Shown here: positions 1-8,479 of the stretch, piece by piece | Layout: every line of letters begins with the position of its first letter | Numbering within the stretch: the first letter of the stretch is position 1 | Assembly (NCBI GenBank): GCA_041598875.1 | Contig: JBFHXP010000027.1 | Span: forward strand, 1 to 25,860 | Length of the DNA: 25,860 nt | Reading direction: 5' to 3' | Source: JAKITW01 sp041598875 | GTDB lineage: Bacteria > Desulfobacterota > Desulfobulbia > Desulfobulbales > BM004 | Position numbers and translations under genes: made by a program | The notes under the pieces: model-generated | Databases searched by the model: none | What the model saw: the letters and a program-made list of their open reading frames with translations, nothing else | What the model was told of the DNA's origin: nothing

Positions 1-2640
1 GAGTATAAGGCCACCAAAACCACAACCATTCCGGACTCGAACAGTAATTGGGGCAGGACCACTGCAGGAGGAACGGAAACTGGTGTGGCCTGGGCACGGG
101 CCATGAGTGGCAACGCCCCTGCCACTGCGAATATGAAGCTGAAATCCGTTTCCATTTACGTTGGCGCAACCCATACTGAACAGGTTCGGCTCGCGGTTTA
201 TAGCGGCGGCAATCTTTCCACTGGTCCTGCCGGTGCGACTCTGTTGTATGATTTCGGTACAACAACCGGCTCGCTTGTAAATCAGTGGCTAACCTTAACC
301 TATTCAGGCGCGGATATTATTGTCCCTGCCAACCAACCAGTCTGGATTGCTTTCAAGGCGGATGGCAGCGGCTTTTTTACTGCGTACGACGCCAGCTCTG
401 CCGGCACAAACTTTCAGGCTGCTAATGGGCGTTGGAATTCCGGCGCAGTTTCCTCGAATGAGGCGACCGGCTATCCCGCATCATGGCCTGCTGATGGTAC
501 CGGATCCTTCGGGGCCTTCTGGTATTCGATGTATATCACCTATGCCTCGGGCGGCGGTCCGTCAACCACCACCTGTACCGACTGGACAGGTACTGCCAAT
601 ATTCCGGCCACCACAGCCACCGGTTCCGCCTGTGGCGATTACACTGATGGCGGCACCTACGGTATTCAAATACGTGGCATTGACAACACCTGCAGTTCAA
701 CTGTTCTTTCTACTCCTAGTTCCAGGGATTTTACATGGAACGCCTGTACTGACAGCGATCTCGCAACTCTCGCCATTACCGCCCCTGCCGGTGGTGCAAC
801 CATTGGAGGTTCCTATACCTTTAAAGCCCAGGTAGGTGTGGAAACCAATCCGGAGAATATGACCAGTGTACAGTTCTTCATAAATGGTGCGTGGAAGAAC
901 GCCGCCTGGAACGGCAGTACCTCGCGGTGGGAATATACCTCCGTCACCGCTACTGATTATGCCGGATCAGGTGCCGCGCCGGTTAATGACACCACCCTGC
1001 GGGTACGGGGTAATGACCCTGACTGCTCAAACCCTACAATCACCTCGTCACCTGATCTCTCCATAACCGTGGATAACACCGATAGTGACCCGGCAACCCT
1101 GACAACGGTTAATCCGGCCAACGGCAGTACGGTATCGGGCACGGTAACTGTTCAGGTGCAGGTAGGTGTTGAGAGTGCACCGGCAACTATGACCAGCATG
1201 CAGGTCTCTATCCCCGCAGGTACCGGTGGCACTGCAGTGAGCAACGCGGCCATGAACTGGAACGGCAGTTCTTCCCGTTGGGAATACTCCTGGAATACAA
1301 CTGCAACCCACCCCCAGACCGGTGTTGTCTCTAGCGGGGTGACCATCAATGTCCGGGGTAATGATCCAGATAACGGCAGCACCGTCAACGCGACCCAGAT
1401 AACGGTCACCGTTGATAACCGGACCAACGCGACCACCGCGGGAACCGCCACTGCGGTTGCCGCAAGCGGGACCTCGATTGCGGTCTCCATGCCCTACACC
1501 CATGACAAGAACGCCAACAATACCTATACCGTTGCCTATAAACTGACCAGCGCCGGTTCCTACACCACCTGGGTCGCCAACGCGGCCAATACCGCAAGCC
1601 CCTATGCCACCACGATCACCGGGTTGATTCCTGTCACCAGTTATGATGTCCGGGTGACCTATAATGACGTTGACGGGGTGAGCGGGTCACCAATCCAGGA
1701 CTTTACCCTGTCGACTCCGACTCTGGACGGCGGCGCGCCTGACCCGATAACCATCACCTCGGCCACCACCGAGATCGGGGCCGGGTTCCTCCGCATCTCC
1801 TGGAGCGCCACCGGCGATGATCCCGGCGATCTCGCGGGCAGTGGCAAATCAGCCACCTCGTACGACCTCCGCTATGCCAAAAGGCCGATTGTCGAGTCCG
1901 GGGCCACTGCCACCCAGACCAACTGGGCCGCGGCCACCGCGGTGGTCGGCGAACCCACGCCAAAGGTGAAAGGCGCGGCCGAGTTTTTTGATGTCACCGG
2001 CCTGCAATCCAACACCACCTATTATTTTGCCATCAAGGCAACCGATGATGTCGGCAATGTCTCGGCAATCTCCAACAGCCCTGCCGGGAAAACCGGGCTG
2101 CTCATTGGCTGGAACATGGTCTCCTCGCCGCTGACCCTGGTGACCAACGACACCATGTCCGTCTTTGGCGACGATGCGGGCAATGACTGGATGTACCGCT
2201 GGACCCCCACCGGGGCAGCCACACCGGACACCAATGGTTTCTGGACCAAGGTGACCACGGTGGTCCGCGACCAGGGGCTGCAGGTCTACTCAAAGAAATC
2301 CAATGACCCGACCGATGCCCCGGGCAACGCCACCGTCAATGGCGCGGCTTCCACCAATATCGCCCTTTCCGCCGGCTACAACCTGATCGGCGCCCCCTAT
2401 AACGGGATAGTCACCCTGAGCAGTTGTGAGGTCTCCAATGGCGGCGCCTTTGTCTCCTATGCCCAGGGGGTGACAAACGGCTGGGTGGACAACTCGATCT
2501 GGACCTGGAACGGCAGCAGTTATGTGGCAACCGCATACAACGCCGCCACTCCGGCAACCATGGACCCGTGGAAGGGGTACTGGCTGCTCTCCCTGCAGAA
2601 CGGCATAACCCTTAAAGTGTATAAACCGGCAGGTTTATAG
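1..2640 (+). CDS. Large secreted Ig-like/fibronectin type III repeat protein (5' truncated)
   Basis: The reading frame is open from base 1, so the start and any signal peptide lie upstream; the GTG at 85 is internal. About 879 residues are visible, rich in Thr, Ser, Asn, Gly and Ala. In order: a beta-rich N-terminal segment (nt ~1-550); a Cys-containing linker (~570-760); two tandem Ig-like repeats (~765-1075 and ~1085-1420), each with a VGVE..P..MTS stretch and a WNGS.SRWEY motif; two fibronectin III-like domains (~1425-1710 and ~1735-2090, the second ending TTYYFAIKATDDVGNVS); and a C-terminal module (~2098-2637) holding two related halves, GWNMVSSPL and GYNLIGAPY, each followed by Trp-rich sequence. 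No catalytic motif is visible. The composition and domains fit an extracellular adhesive or scaffold protein. It lies just upstream of a second fibronectin-like gene and a multiheme cytochrome, so an extracellular role beside the cytochrome is a reasonable inference only. Confidence 0.85.
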   Translation, partial: EYKATKTTTIPDSNSNWGRTTAGGTETGVAWARAMSGNAPATANMKLKSVSIYVGATHTEQVRLAVYSGGNLSTGPAGATLLYDFGTTTGSLVNQWLTLTYSGADIIVPANQPVWIAFKADGSGFFTAYDASSAGTNFQAANGRWNSGAVSSNEATGYPASWPADGTGSFGAFWYSMYITYASGGGPSTTTCTDWTGTANIPATTATGSACGDYTDGGTYGIQIRGIDNTCSSTVLSTPSSRDFTWNACTDSDLATLAITAPAGGATIGGSYTFKAQVGVETNPENMTSVQFFINGAWKNAAWNGSTSRWEYTSVTATDYAGSGAAPVNDTTLRVRGNDPDCSNPTITSSPDLSITVDNTDSDPATLTTVNPANGSTVSGTVTVQVQVGVESAPATMTSMQVSIPAGTGGTAVSNAAMNWNGSSSRWEYSWNTTATHPQTGVVSSGVTINVRGNDPDNGSTVNATQITVTVDNRTNATTAGTATAVAASGTSIAVSMPYTHDKNANNTYTVAYKLTSAGSYTTWVANAANTASPYATTITGLIPVTSYDVRVTYNDVDGVSGSPIQDFTLSTPTLDGGAPDPITITSATTEIGAGFLRISWSATGDDPGDLAGSGKSATSYDLRYAKRPIVESGATATQTNWAAATAVVGEPTPKVKGAAEFFDVTGLQSNTTYYFAIKATDDVGNVSAISNSPAGKTGLLIGWNMVSSPLTLVTNDTMSVFGDDAGNDWMYRWTPTGAATPDTNGFWTKVTTVVRDQGLQVYSKKSNDPTDAPGNATVNGAASTNIALSAGYNLIGAPYNGIVTLSSCEVSNGGAFVSYAQGVTNGWVDNSIWTWNGSSYVATAYNAATPATMDPWKGYWLLSLQNGITLKVYKPAGL

Positions 2641-2643
2641 TCT

Positions 2644-2650
2644 GGTGAGG
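2644..2650 (+). promoter_or_regulatory. Ribosome binding site that fixes the start of the next gene
   Basis: GGTGAGG lies 6 bases before the ATG at 2657. The longer frame could begin at the GTG at 2645, but that codon overlaps this site and has no site of its own. The ATG start also gives a clean signal peptide. Confidence 0.6.
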
Positions 2651-2656
2651 CTGATC

Positions 2657-3505
2657 ATGAAGATAACTGGAAAATACCACCTGTTCATTCTGCTTCTTGT
2701 CCTTTCCTGCGCCGGTACCGCGTTTGCCGGCACCGATTGGAGGGTGGAGTTGATGGTGCGCGGCGGCGGCACATCCGGGAGCTGCGCCCTGGGGGTCAGG
2801 GATGACGCCACAGACGTGCATGACTATGCCTTTGATGTGCGGGCGATGCTCGACAGCTTAAACGACAGCGCTTCCTACTGTTATTTCCCCCACCCGGAGT
2901 GGCAGGACATTGCCACTGCAAACTTCCGGGAGGATATCAAGGCCGACGGAGTTGAGAAACAGTGGACCCTGGAGATCCTGTCCACTGTGTCCGGGGAACT
3001 CATCCTCGAGTGGCCGGAGGTCGCACAGAAGATTCCCGGACACCGGGTGTATCTGACCGACCTGGGCGGCACTGGCCAGGTTGTTGACATGCAGGCCGTG
3101 CCATCGATCGCCTTTGACACTATCGTCAATACACCCCGCCGTTTCACCATCACCGTGGTTTCCCCGGCCGTCCCGCCGGTTGACACCCTGTGGGCGGATG
3201 AGAGGGATCTCCGGGTCCGGCTGGGATGGGAGCGGACCGTCAATCCCAATGCCGCCGGGTATAATCTCTATCGCAAACTTCCCGACAGGCCCTTTGAGAA
3301 GATAAACAACAACCCGATCGATCCGCTGCGGGAATTTTACCTTGATAACCTGACGCAAATAGTGCTAGATTCGAGGAGGTCGGTCACCGTGGTGTACATC
3401 CTCAAAACCATATCCGCCGGCCCCTTAGAGACCGTGATACAGGAATCCAACGAGGTCGCGGTGACCATCGACCCGAAGCCCCGGGGGAGTCGCCGGGACA
3501 GGTAG
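2657..3505 (+). CDS. Secreted fibronectin type III-like protein
   Basis: A 282-residue protein with an N-terminal signal peptide: MKITGKY, a hydrophobic core to about residue 18, then a likely signal peptidase I site at AFA before GTDW. A Cys near residue 17 gives a poor lipobox (VLSC), so a lipoprotein is possible but less likely. The first two thirds are beta-rich (GTDWRVELMVRGGG at the mature N terminus) and I do not recognise them. The C-terminal part has fibronectin III character, with LRVRLGWE, then GYNLYRK, then an Asn-rich turn. It starts 16 bases after the preceding Ig/fibronectin gene stops and ends 19 bases before the cytochrome gene, so the three are probably cotranscribed. An extracellular or cell-surface role is inferred; no enzyme signature is seen. 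Confidence 0.8.
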   Translation: MKITGKYHLFILLLVLSCAGTAFAGTDWRVELMVRGGGTSGSCALGVRDDATDVHDYAFDVRAMLDSLNDSASYCYFPHPEWQDIATANFREDIKADGVEKQWTLEILSTVSGELILEWPEVAQKIPGHRVYLTDLGGTGQVVDMQAVPSIAFDTIVNTPRRFTITVVSPAVPPVDTLWADERDLRVRLGWERTVNPNAAGYNLYRKLPDRPFEKINNNPIDPLREFYLDNLTQIVLDSRRSVTVVYILKTISAGPLETVIQESNEVAVTIDPKPRGSRRDR

Positions 3506-3524
3506 TTTCAAGAAAACGGGTGTT

Positions 3525-4904
3525 ATGAGTCGATACTGGAAAATATACAGACGGGCGGGTGTCGTGGTACTGGCAACTGCCTGTCTTGTTCTGATCAATT
3601 TTTATGACAAGGCGCGCTCTGGCCCCTATGCGATTTCCGCCCATGGGACAAGCATTGCGCGGACCGTTGCCAACGGCTATGCCACCGGCAACTGCTACCA
3701 CTGCCACGAGATGCATGCAAGCTATCAGGGGACCACGCCCGCCCCGACCGCGGGCAGCCCGGATATCTATCTCGGGTTTGAGGCGGAAGAGGATCTCTGT
3801 TTCGGCTGTCACGGCAGCGGTGGCGCCCCGGCAATCGTGGTCGGCGCTGCCACCGACAATATTGAGACCGATGCGGACAAGGCCTATGGCCATGGCACCA
3901 ATACCTCGGGCGCTAATGTCATGGGCAGTTTTTCCTCCCGTCATCGCGCCAACGAGACCTCGGTGACTGGGGTATCCACTTCAGCCCATGTGGAGTGCAC
4001 TGACTGCCATAACCCCCATCGGGCCCGAACCGGCAAATATACGGCAGCGGCATCGTATCAGACCGCATCCGGTAATCAGATTCCTGCCATCAGTCCCCTG
4101 GCAGGGGTGAGCGGGGTGGATTTTTCTCCCTATCCCTCCACCTGGGCCAACCTGACCAGCTGGACAGCTGCCGCAGGCGTCCAGGCCTATGCCACGGCGA
4201 CCAAGGAGTACCAGATCTGCTTTAAATGCCATTCCAGCGCCAATGCCAATACCGATGACTGGGACGGGGTTGCCAGCGGGGCCGGCGCCTGGACCGATAC
4301 CGCCCTGGAGTTCAACACCGCCAACCAGAGCTACCACCCGGTAGTCGGGGCCACGAGAACCACAAATCGAATAGCGTCGGGCAATCTGAGCGGTGGCTGG
4401 GCTCTGGGCGATACCATGTTCTGCACCGATTGCCACAGCAGCAACTCCGCCGCACTGGGACCGCACGGTTCGTCTGTGAAATGGCTGCTGGCCGGTGCCA
4501 ACAAGTCGTGGCCCTACCAGGGTTCGGCCAACAACGGCACCTCAATGGGGACGCCCTCTTACTGGATTTATAACAATCGAGCAACGAATCTGGGAACAGC
4601 CAACGGCCTTTTCTGTATGAACTGCCATAATCCGCTCAATACCACCATTCATAACCGGACCGCGCCGCACAGTGATCTGCCCTGCGTCAACTGTCACATC
4701 CGGGTACCCCACGGCGGCAAGCTTGCAAGACTGATGACCACCAACACCGCCGGCCTGCCGGCGCGCTATGCGCCTAACGGTAACGGAACTTTTACAGACA
4801 ACAGGCGGATAACGAGCTATACCAATTATGGCACCGCAGAGGGAAGTTGCGGGGCTGTCAACTGCAGCGGTACGCACGGCTCCGCAGCCTCCAGCACATG
4901 GTAA
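3525..4904 (+). CDS. Secreted multiheme cytochrome c, seven CXXCH motifs plus a CX4CX3H tail motif (copy 1)
   Basis: A 459-residue exported protein. Residues 1-30 form a signal sequence (basic start, core VVVLATACLVLINF). Canonical heme sites are at Cys57, 92, 158, 232, 300, 364 and 387 (CYHCH, CFGCH, CTDCH, CFKCH, CTDCH, CMNCH, CVNCH). About a dozen further His residues are shared with the copy at 23441 (for example SAHG, EMH, RHRAN, AHVEC, NPHRAR, YHP, GPHGS, VPHGGK), enough for bis-His ligation of all hemes. Near the C terminus Cys442, Cys447 and His451 form CX4CX3H, which is not a standard heme site but is kept in the paralogue. Paired CXXCH sites and no membrane segment after the signal fit an extracellular electron-transfer cytochrome, possibly filament-forming (inference). 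It closes the set with the two fibronectin-type genes upstream. Confidence 0.93.
   Translation: MSRYWKIYRRAGVVVLATACLVLINFYDKARSGPYAISAHGTSIARTVANGYATGNCYHCHEMHASYQGTTPAPTAGSPDIYLGFEAEEDLCFGCHGSGGAPAIVVGAATDNIETDADKAYGHGTNTSGANVMGSFSSRHRANETSVTGVSTSAHVECTDCHNPHRARTGKYTAAASYQTASGNQIPAISPLAGVSGVDFSPYPSTWANLTSWTAAAGVQAYATATKEYQICFKCHSSANANTDDWDGVASGAGAWTDTALEFNTANQSYHPVVGATRTTNRIASGNLSGGWALGDTMFCTDCHSSNSAALGPHGSSVKWLLAGANKSWPYQGSANNGTSMGTPSYWIYNNRATNLGTANGLFCMNCHNPLNTTIHNRTAPHSDLPCVNCHIRVPHGGKLARLMTTNTAGLPARYAPNGNGTFTDNRRITSYTNYGTAEGSCGAVNCSGTHGSAASSTW
3657..3820 (+). repeat. Near-identical block shared with the second cytochrome gene (with 23594-23757)
   Basis: This 164-base block covers heme sites 1 and 2. 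By eye it differs from 23594-23757 at six positions, most of them silent. It is a direct repeat within the two cytochrome genes, which diverge more and carry indels elsewhere. Confidence 0.85.
4188..4315 (+). repeat. Near-identical block shared with the second cytochrome gene (with 24101-24228)
   Basis: These 128 bases around the fourth heme site (CFKCH) differ from 24101-24228 at one position by eye (a silent G/C at 4199). Identity at third codon positions points to recent duplication or gene conversion, not to protein-level selection alone. Confidence 0.88.
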
Positions 4905-4933
4905 TCCAGTGGCCTTTCGGGTAGCGACTAATT

Positions 4934-6340
4934 GTGGACGTTGCTTTTTTTATCCCCCCTTCTCCTGATCACCGCAAGATCATCCGGCTTATCGACTGCA
5001 GCCAGGAGGCCAAGGGCGATTACCTCTGGCAGCCCAATGATTTCATGATCATATCCTCGCACCTTGCCCCGGGCGACGGTATGATTCTGGTTGACGGGAC
5101 TGCCGAGGATCTTACCGGGGAATCCTTTCTCGGCAAGGTGGCGCTCCTTGACGCGGATATTCTGTTTTTTGCCCTTTCCAGTGTCTGCTGGCAGAGTGAT
5201 CTCCGTTTTTTTCACAGTGTAAAGGAGATCCATCCCGATCTTCCATTTTATGTCATTGGCGACATTTTCCTTGAAGAGGAGTATGCCGAGTATATCCTCG
5301 GGCACTGCCTCGGGGTGGTTGTAAACCCCTATGGTGTCGATCTGGGGAAGATGACTGACAATGCGCGTGACCCGGCAACCCCGTTGCCGGGAGTTCGAAC
5401 CCGGTCCGGCTTTGAACCTGTTCCGGACAGGCCGGTGTTTCTGGTGGAAAAAAGCGGAATTCCCCGGCACAAGCCTTTTCTTTCGCGGAAATATCTCTTT
5501 CCCTTTGCCAGGCACGCGATTCATGCCACGGTGACCACGATGTGGGGTTGTCCCTTTACCTGCACCTATTGCCCGGACGCCCGTTTTTCTCCAATGGTCC
5601 GTCCCCATGGCGATGTGGTGCGGGAACTGGAGACCCTGCGCGACCTTGAGGTGAGGGAACTCTTTTTCGCAGACAAGTCATTTGGTTTTCCCACGTGGAA
5701 TATCATGGCCCTGCTCTCCGCAATGAAAGAATCCTTTGATTTTTCCTGGACCTGTTACTTCCATCCCGGAATGTATCGTGCGGATCTTCTTGAGGCAATG
5801 TGTCAGGCCGGGTGTCATACCATTATCATTGGTATTGATTCTGCCGATCTCCCGGGGCTTCATCGTTATGACCGGCGGGTAGCAGCGGAGAAGATAAGCG
5901 GGCTTCTGGCCCATGCCGGTCGGCTGGGGCTTGCTGTGTGTGCTGATTTTATTCTTGGGCTTCCCCATGAGGATGAAGAGGATATCCGGAAGACCATTGA
6001 TTATGCCATGACCCTGCCCATTGATTTCGCCTCTTTTAATATCGCGGCCCCCTTTCCAGGGACGGAAATAAGAAAAAAGGTCCGTGAGTCCGGGAAATTG
6101 ACCTTCGGCCGGGAAGGTCATGACTCGGTGGCCCACGGGGAAGACCTGGGGATCTGCAAGGTAAGTGCGGAAAGGATCAGGCAGCTGCGCAACGAGGCGG
6201 TGAAACGATTTTATCTCCGGCCTCAATACCTGCTGCGGAGGATCGGCAAAACCGTATCATTTGCGCATTTCCTGATACAGTCCAGGCAGATGCTGGCGCT
6301 CGTGCGCAGGGGGCAGGGGCCTCATCCGGGGAAGCGTTGA
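4934..6340 (+). CDS. Radical SAM enzyme, B12-binding type with a divergent N-terminal half
   Basis: A 468-residue protein. The radical SAM cluster motif is CPFTCTYC (Cys206, 210, 213), preceded by TTMWG and followed by the usual elements: a DKSFGF strand, GIDSAD, and DFILGLPHEDEEDI. The length and the C-terminal tail (FYLRPQYLLRRI) match radical SAM proteins that carry an N-terminal cobalamin-binding domain. The first ~150 residues begin like that domain (DVAFFIPPS) but lack the usual GG.H...P and GEGE signatures seen in the other two such proteins here, so cobalamin binding is uncertain. The start is a GTG 29 bases after the cytochrome stop with no good ribosome binding site, so coupling to the cytochrome gene is possible. 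The substrate is unknown. It converges with the gene at 6348 across only 7 bases. Confidence 0.88.
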   Translation: MDVAFFIPPSPDHRKIIRLIDCSQEAKGDYLWQPNDFMIISSHLAPGDGMILVDGTAEDLTGESFLGKVALLDADILFFALSSVCWQSDLRFFHSVKEIHPDLPFYVIGDIFLEEEYAEYILGHCLGVVVNPYGVDLGKMTDNARDPATPLPGVRTRSGFEPVPDRPVFLVEKSGIPRHKPFLSRKYLFPFARHAIHATVTTMWGCPFTCTYCPDARFSPMVRPHGDVVRELETLRDLEVRELFFADKSFGFPTWNIMALLSAMKESFDFSWTCYFHPGMYRADLLEAMCQAGCHTIIIGIDSADLPGLHRYDRRVAAEKISGLLAHAGRLGLAVCADFILGLPHEDEEDIRKTIDYAMTLPIDFASFNIAAPFPGTEIRKKVRESGKLTFGREGHDSVAHGEDLGICKVSAERIRQLRNEAVKRFYLRPQYLLRRIGKTVSFAHFLIQSRQMLALVRRGQGPHPGKR

Positions 6341-6347
6341 AGAGAAT

Positions 6348-7769
6348 TTATTTTTTCGGCAGCAGCACCTTGAGGCCGGATTTGAATTGCCAGATTTTCT
6401 GGGCAAAGGACTGCTTTCTGAACAGGGCACGGAGGAGAGTGCCCGGTCTGAGATAAAATTCCCGAAATGCTCGGTAATTCATGCGGGTCAGTGACTCCTG
6501 GTCATGCTCAATCCAGCTGTACTGCCTGATTTCTTGCGCCGGATCTCTGACATAGTCCAGCCAGTAATCATCGGTGATAACCCCGTTTTTGAGGGCTTGT
6601 TCATAGAAAACGCTCCTGGGCAGGGGGTAAAAGAGACTAAAAGGGGCGTAGTCAAGGCCCAGATCCGTGGCATAGCGAATCGTCTGCTTCATCTCTTCTT
6701 CGCTTTCACCGGGGAGGCCGAGCATGAAATTACCATAGGTCAGGATGCCGGCGTCCCGGGTTAACCGGACAATGTCTCTCACCTTGTCCAGGTCGAGATT
6801 TTTGTTTATCACCCGCTGCAAACGCTGGCTGCCGGTTTCTATGCCGAATTGGATCATCCTGCAGCCGGCTCTTTTCATCATTTTCAGGATATGGGCATCA
6901 AGCTTCATGTCTGCCCGGCTTCTGCAATGCCAGCGCAGGGTGATGTTCTTTGTCAGTATCCTGTCGCAGATATCCGCAACCCGTTGGATGTCAAAGGTGA
7001 AATTTTCATCAAAGAGAAAAACATCCCGAATGCCGAGGGATACTATCTGCTTCATTTCATCAACCACATTGTCCGCAGAGCGGGCTCGAACCGTGCGGCC
7101 GCGTTCGATATGATTGCAGTATGAGCAGTTATAGGAACAGCCGCGCGAGGTCATCATTGTGGTTATCGGGTTGGAATGGGTGATGAAACTCCGGTATAAA
7201 GAAATATTGAGCAGGGTGCGGTCGGGATAGGGCAGGGTGTCCAGGTCTGTTACTGTAACGGGTTCACCGGGCACGGCTGTGGTTTCATGGTGAAGTATCC
7301 CTGGTATGGCGCCCGGTCCTTTGCCAAGAATCAGGGATTCGGTTAATGCGGCAAAGGCCTCTTCCCCTTCACCGTATACGCAATAGTCAACATGGGGAAT
7401 ACGCATCGATTCCCCGGGAAAGGTAAGAACATGGGGGCCGCCAGCAACCACCGTGCACTCCGGGAGCAGGGTTTTTACAAGTGCAGCGGTGCCAATTCCA
7501 TCATGGAGATATTCGGTGGCAAGATATATGCCGCAGATACCCGGTCTTTCTTGGAGTATCCTGCGCGCAAGGGCCTCTTTGCACAGGTTTTCGGCGGGTG
7601 CATCAATAAAACGAACCAGGTAGTCCGGGGAGGCAGCCTGAAGATAACTCGCCACATACAGCGGTCCCAGGGTGGGATAGGTCCCAGCCTCCTGGTAGAT
7701 GGTCTTGGACAGGGTTACAGAGTCAAAGGCCCATCGTGTCCGGGGAGGAATTATGAAAAGTATTCGCAT
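6348..7769 (-). CDS. B12-binding radical SAM enzyme
   Basis: A 473-residue protein from the ATG at 7769; an in-frame TTG at 7784 would add five residues. MRILFIIPPR is the typical beginning of the cobalamin-binding domain, followed by VVAGGPH (residues ~107-113) and VYGEGEEAF (~131-139). The radical SAM motif is CSYNCSYC (Cys211, 215, 218), followed by DVFLFDENFTFD, IQFGIETGSQ and GNFMLGLPGESEEEM. The tail REFYLRPGTLLRALF resembles that of the enzyme at 4934. This class carries out methyl transfer, cyclisation or other chemistry on unactivated carbons; no substrate can be assigned. It follows the glycosyltransferase at 7787-8479 with an 17-base gap, so the two form a - strand pair, which suggests work on a lipid carrier or glycan (inference). 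Confidence 0.92.
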   Translation of the reverse strand: MRILFIIPPRTRWAFDSVTLSKTIYQEAGTYPTLGPLYVASYLQAASPDYLVRFIDAPAENLCKEALARRILQERPGICGIYLATEYLHDGIGTAALVKTLLPECTVVAGGPHVLTFPGESMRIPHVDYCVYGEGEEAFAALTESLILGKGPGAIPGILHHETTAVPGEPVTVTDLDTLPYPDRTLLNISLYRSFITHSNPITTMMTSRGCSYNCSYCNHIERGRTVRARSADNVVDEMKQIVSLGIRDVFLFDENFTFDIQRVADICDRILTKNITLRWHCRSRADMKLDAHILKMMKRAGCRMIQFGIETGSQRLQRVINKNLDLDKVRDIVRLTRDAGILTYGNFMLGLPGESEEEMKQTIRYATDLGLDYAPFSLFYPLPRSVFYEQALKNGVITDDYWLDYVRDPAQEIRQYSWIEHDQESLTRMNYRAFREFYLRPGTLLRALFRKQSFAQKIWQFKSGLKVLLPKK

Positions 7770-7786
7770 GGCTGACTGTTGCAACG

Positions 7787-8479
7787 TTATCCCGTAAGCT
7801 TTGTCTTAAAGAGCTGGAGCATGACCCGCAGTCCGTCCCGGAAACGTCTCAGTTTCACCGTGCCCATCCTCTTTTTGTACCGCGAATCAACCTCCCGGGC
7901 CTTGAGTCTGCTGAAGGCTTGAATCTTTATTTCCTGGCTGAAAGACCAGTCGTCGCAGGTAAATTTTATGCGCGAGAGGGCATCCTTTGTCACTACCCAC
8001 ATGCCGCTCTGGGAGTCCTTGAGGTTGAAGCCGAAAAGCAGGTTGTTCAATGCGGTTAACAGCCAATTACCCAGTCGGTTTACCGGATGCATGGATCCCC
8101 TTTCCAGGTTGGCAAAGCGGTTGGCGCTGATAAAATCGAGTTTTTCTTTTTCAAGGAGGGACACCATCGATAAACTCTCTTCCAGGGGATAGCTGCAATC
8201 TGAATCGGCAATAATGATGATATCACCCTCTGCTTTGTCCAGACCGGCTCGTATCTGTTTGCCGTAGCCAGGGGGGGAGTTGAGGACGCGTACATTTTTC
8301 CGCCGGGCAATTGCAACGGTCTGGTCGAGACTTCCTCCATCAACGAGCAGGATATCAGGATCATAGCCTGCTTCCCTTAATTGAGCCAGAGGGATGCAGT
8401 CGATGACCTGGCCTATGGATTCCTCTTCGTTGAGGCTTGGCATGAGTATGGTGAGCTTTTTGGCGGAATTATGTATCAT
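7787..8479 (-). CDS. Family 2 glycosyltransferase (polyprenyl-phosphate sugar transferase type)
   Basis: With the ATG at 8479 the protein has 230 residues and begins just before the conserved first strand (KLTILMPSLNEEESI). An in-frame TTG at 8542 would add 21 residues that look unrelated to the fold. GT-A motifs are present: LLVDGGS (46-50, nucleotide-binding) and ADSDCSYP (DXD at 92-94). The sequence GYGKQIRAGLDKAEGDI between them is typical of DPM1/DPG-synthase-like enzymes that load a sugar onto polyprenyl phosphate. The C terminus is basic (KKRMGTVKLRRFRDGLRVMLQLFKTK) with no transmembrane pair, so it is probably membrane-peripheral. It is transcribed away from the TMTC-like gene at 8798; such a pair could supply a polyprenyl-linked sugar to that GT-C-like protein (inference). 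Confidence 0.88.
   Translation of the reverse strand: MIHNSAKKLTILMPSLNEEESIGQVIDCIPLAQLREAGYDPDILLVDGGSLDQTVAIARRKNVRVLNSPPGYGKQIRAGLDKAEGDIIIIADSDCSYPLEESLSMVSLLEKEKLDFISANRFANLERGSMHPVNRLGNWLLTALNNLLFGFNLKDSQSGMWVVTKDALSRIKFTCDDWSFSQEIKIQAFSRLKAREVDSRYKKRMGTVKLRRFRDGLRVMLQLFKTKLTG

Noticed and set aside
3570..3590. Lipobox in the cytochrome signal sequence (ATAC)
   Set aside because: The -3 position is Ala, the Cys is followed by a further hydrophobic run (LVLINF), and cleavage there would fall in the middle of the membrane core.
3402..3944. Antisense frame over the start of cytochrome copy 1
   Set aside because: It overlaps the ends of two well-supported genes, has no ribosome binding site or recognisable domain, and is repeated opposite copy 2 by virtue of sequence identity.
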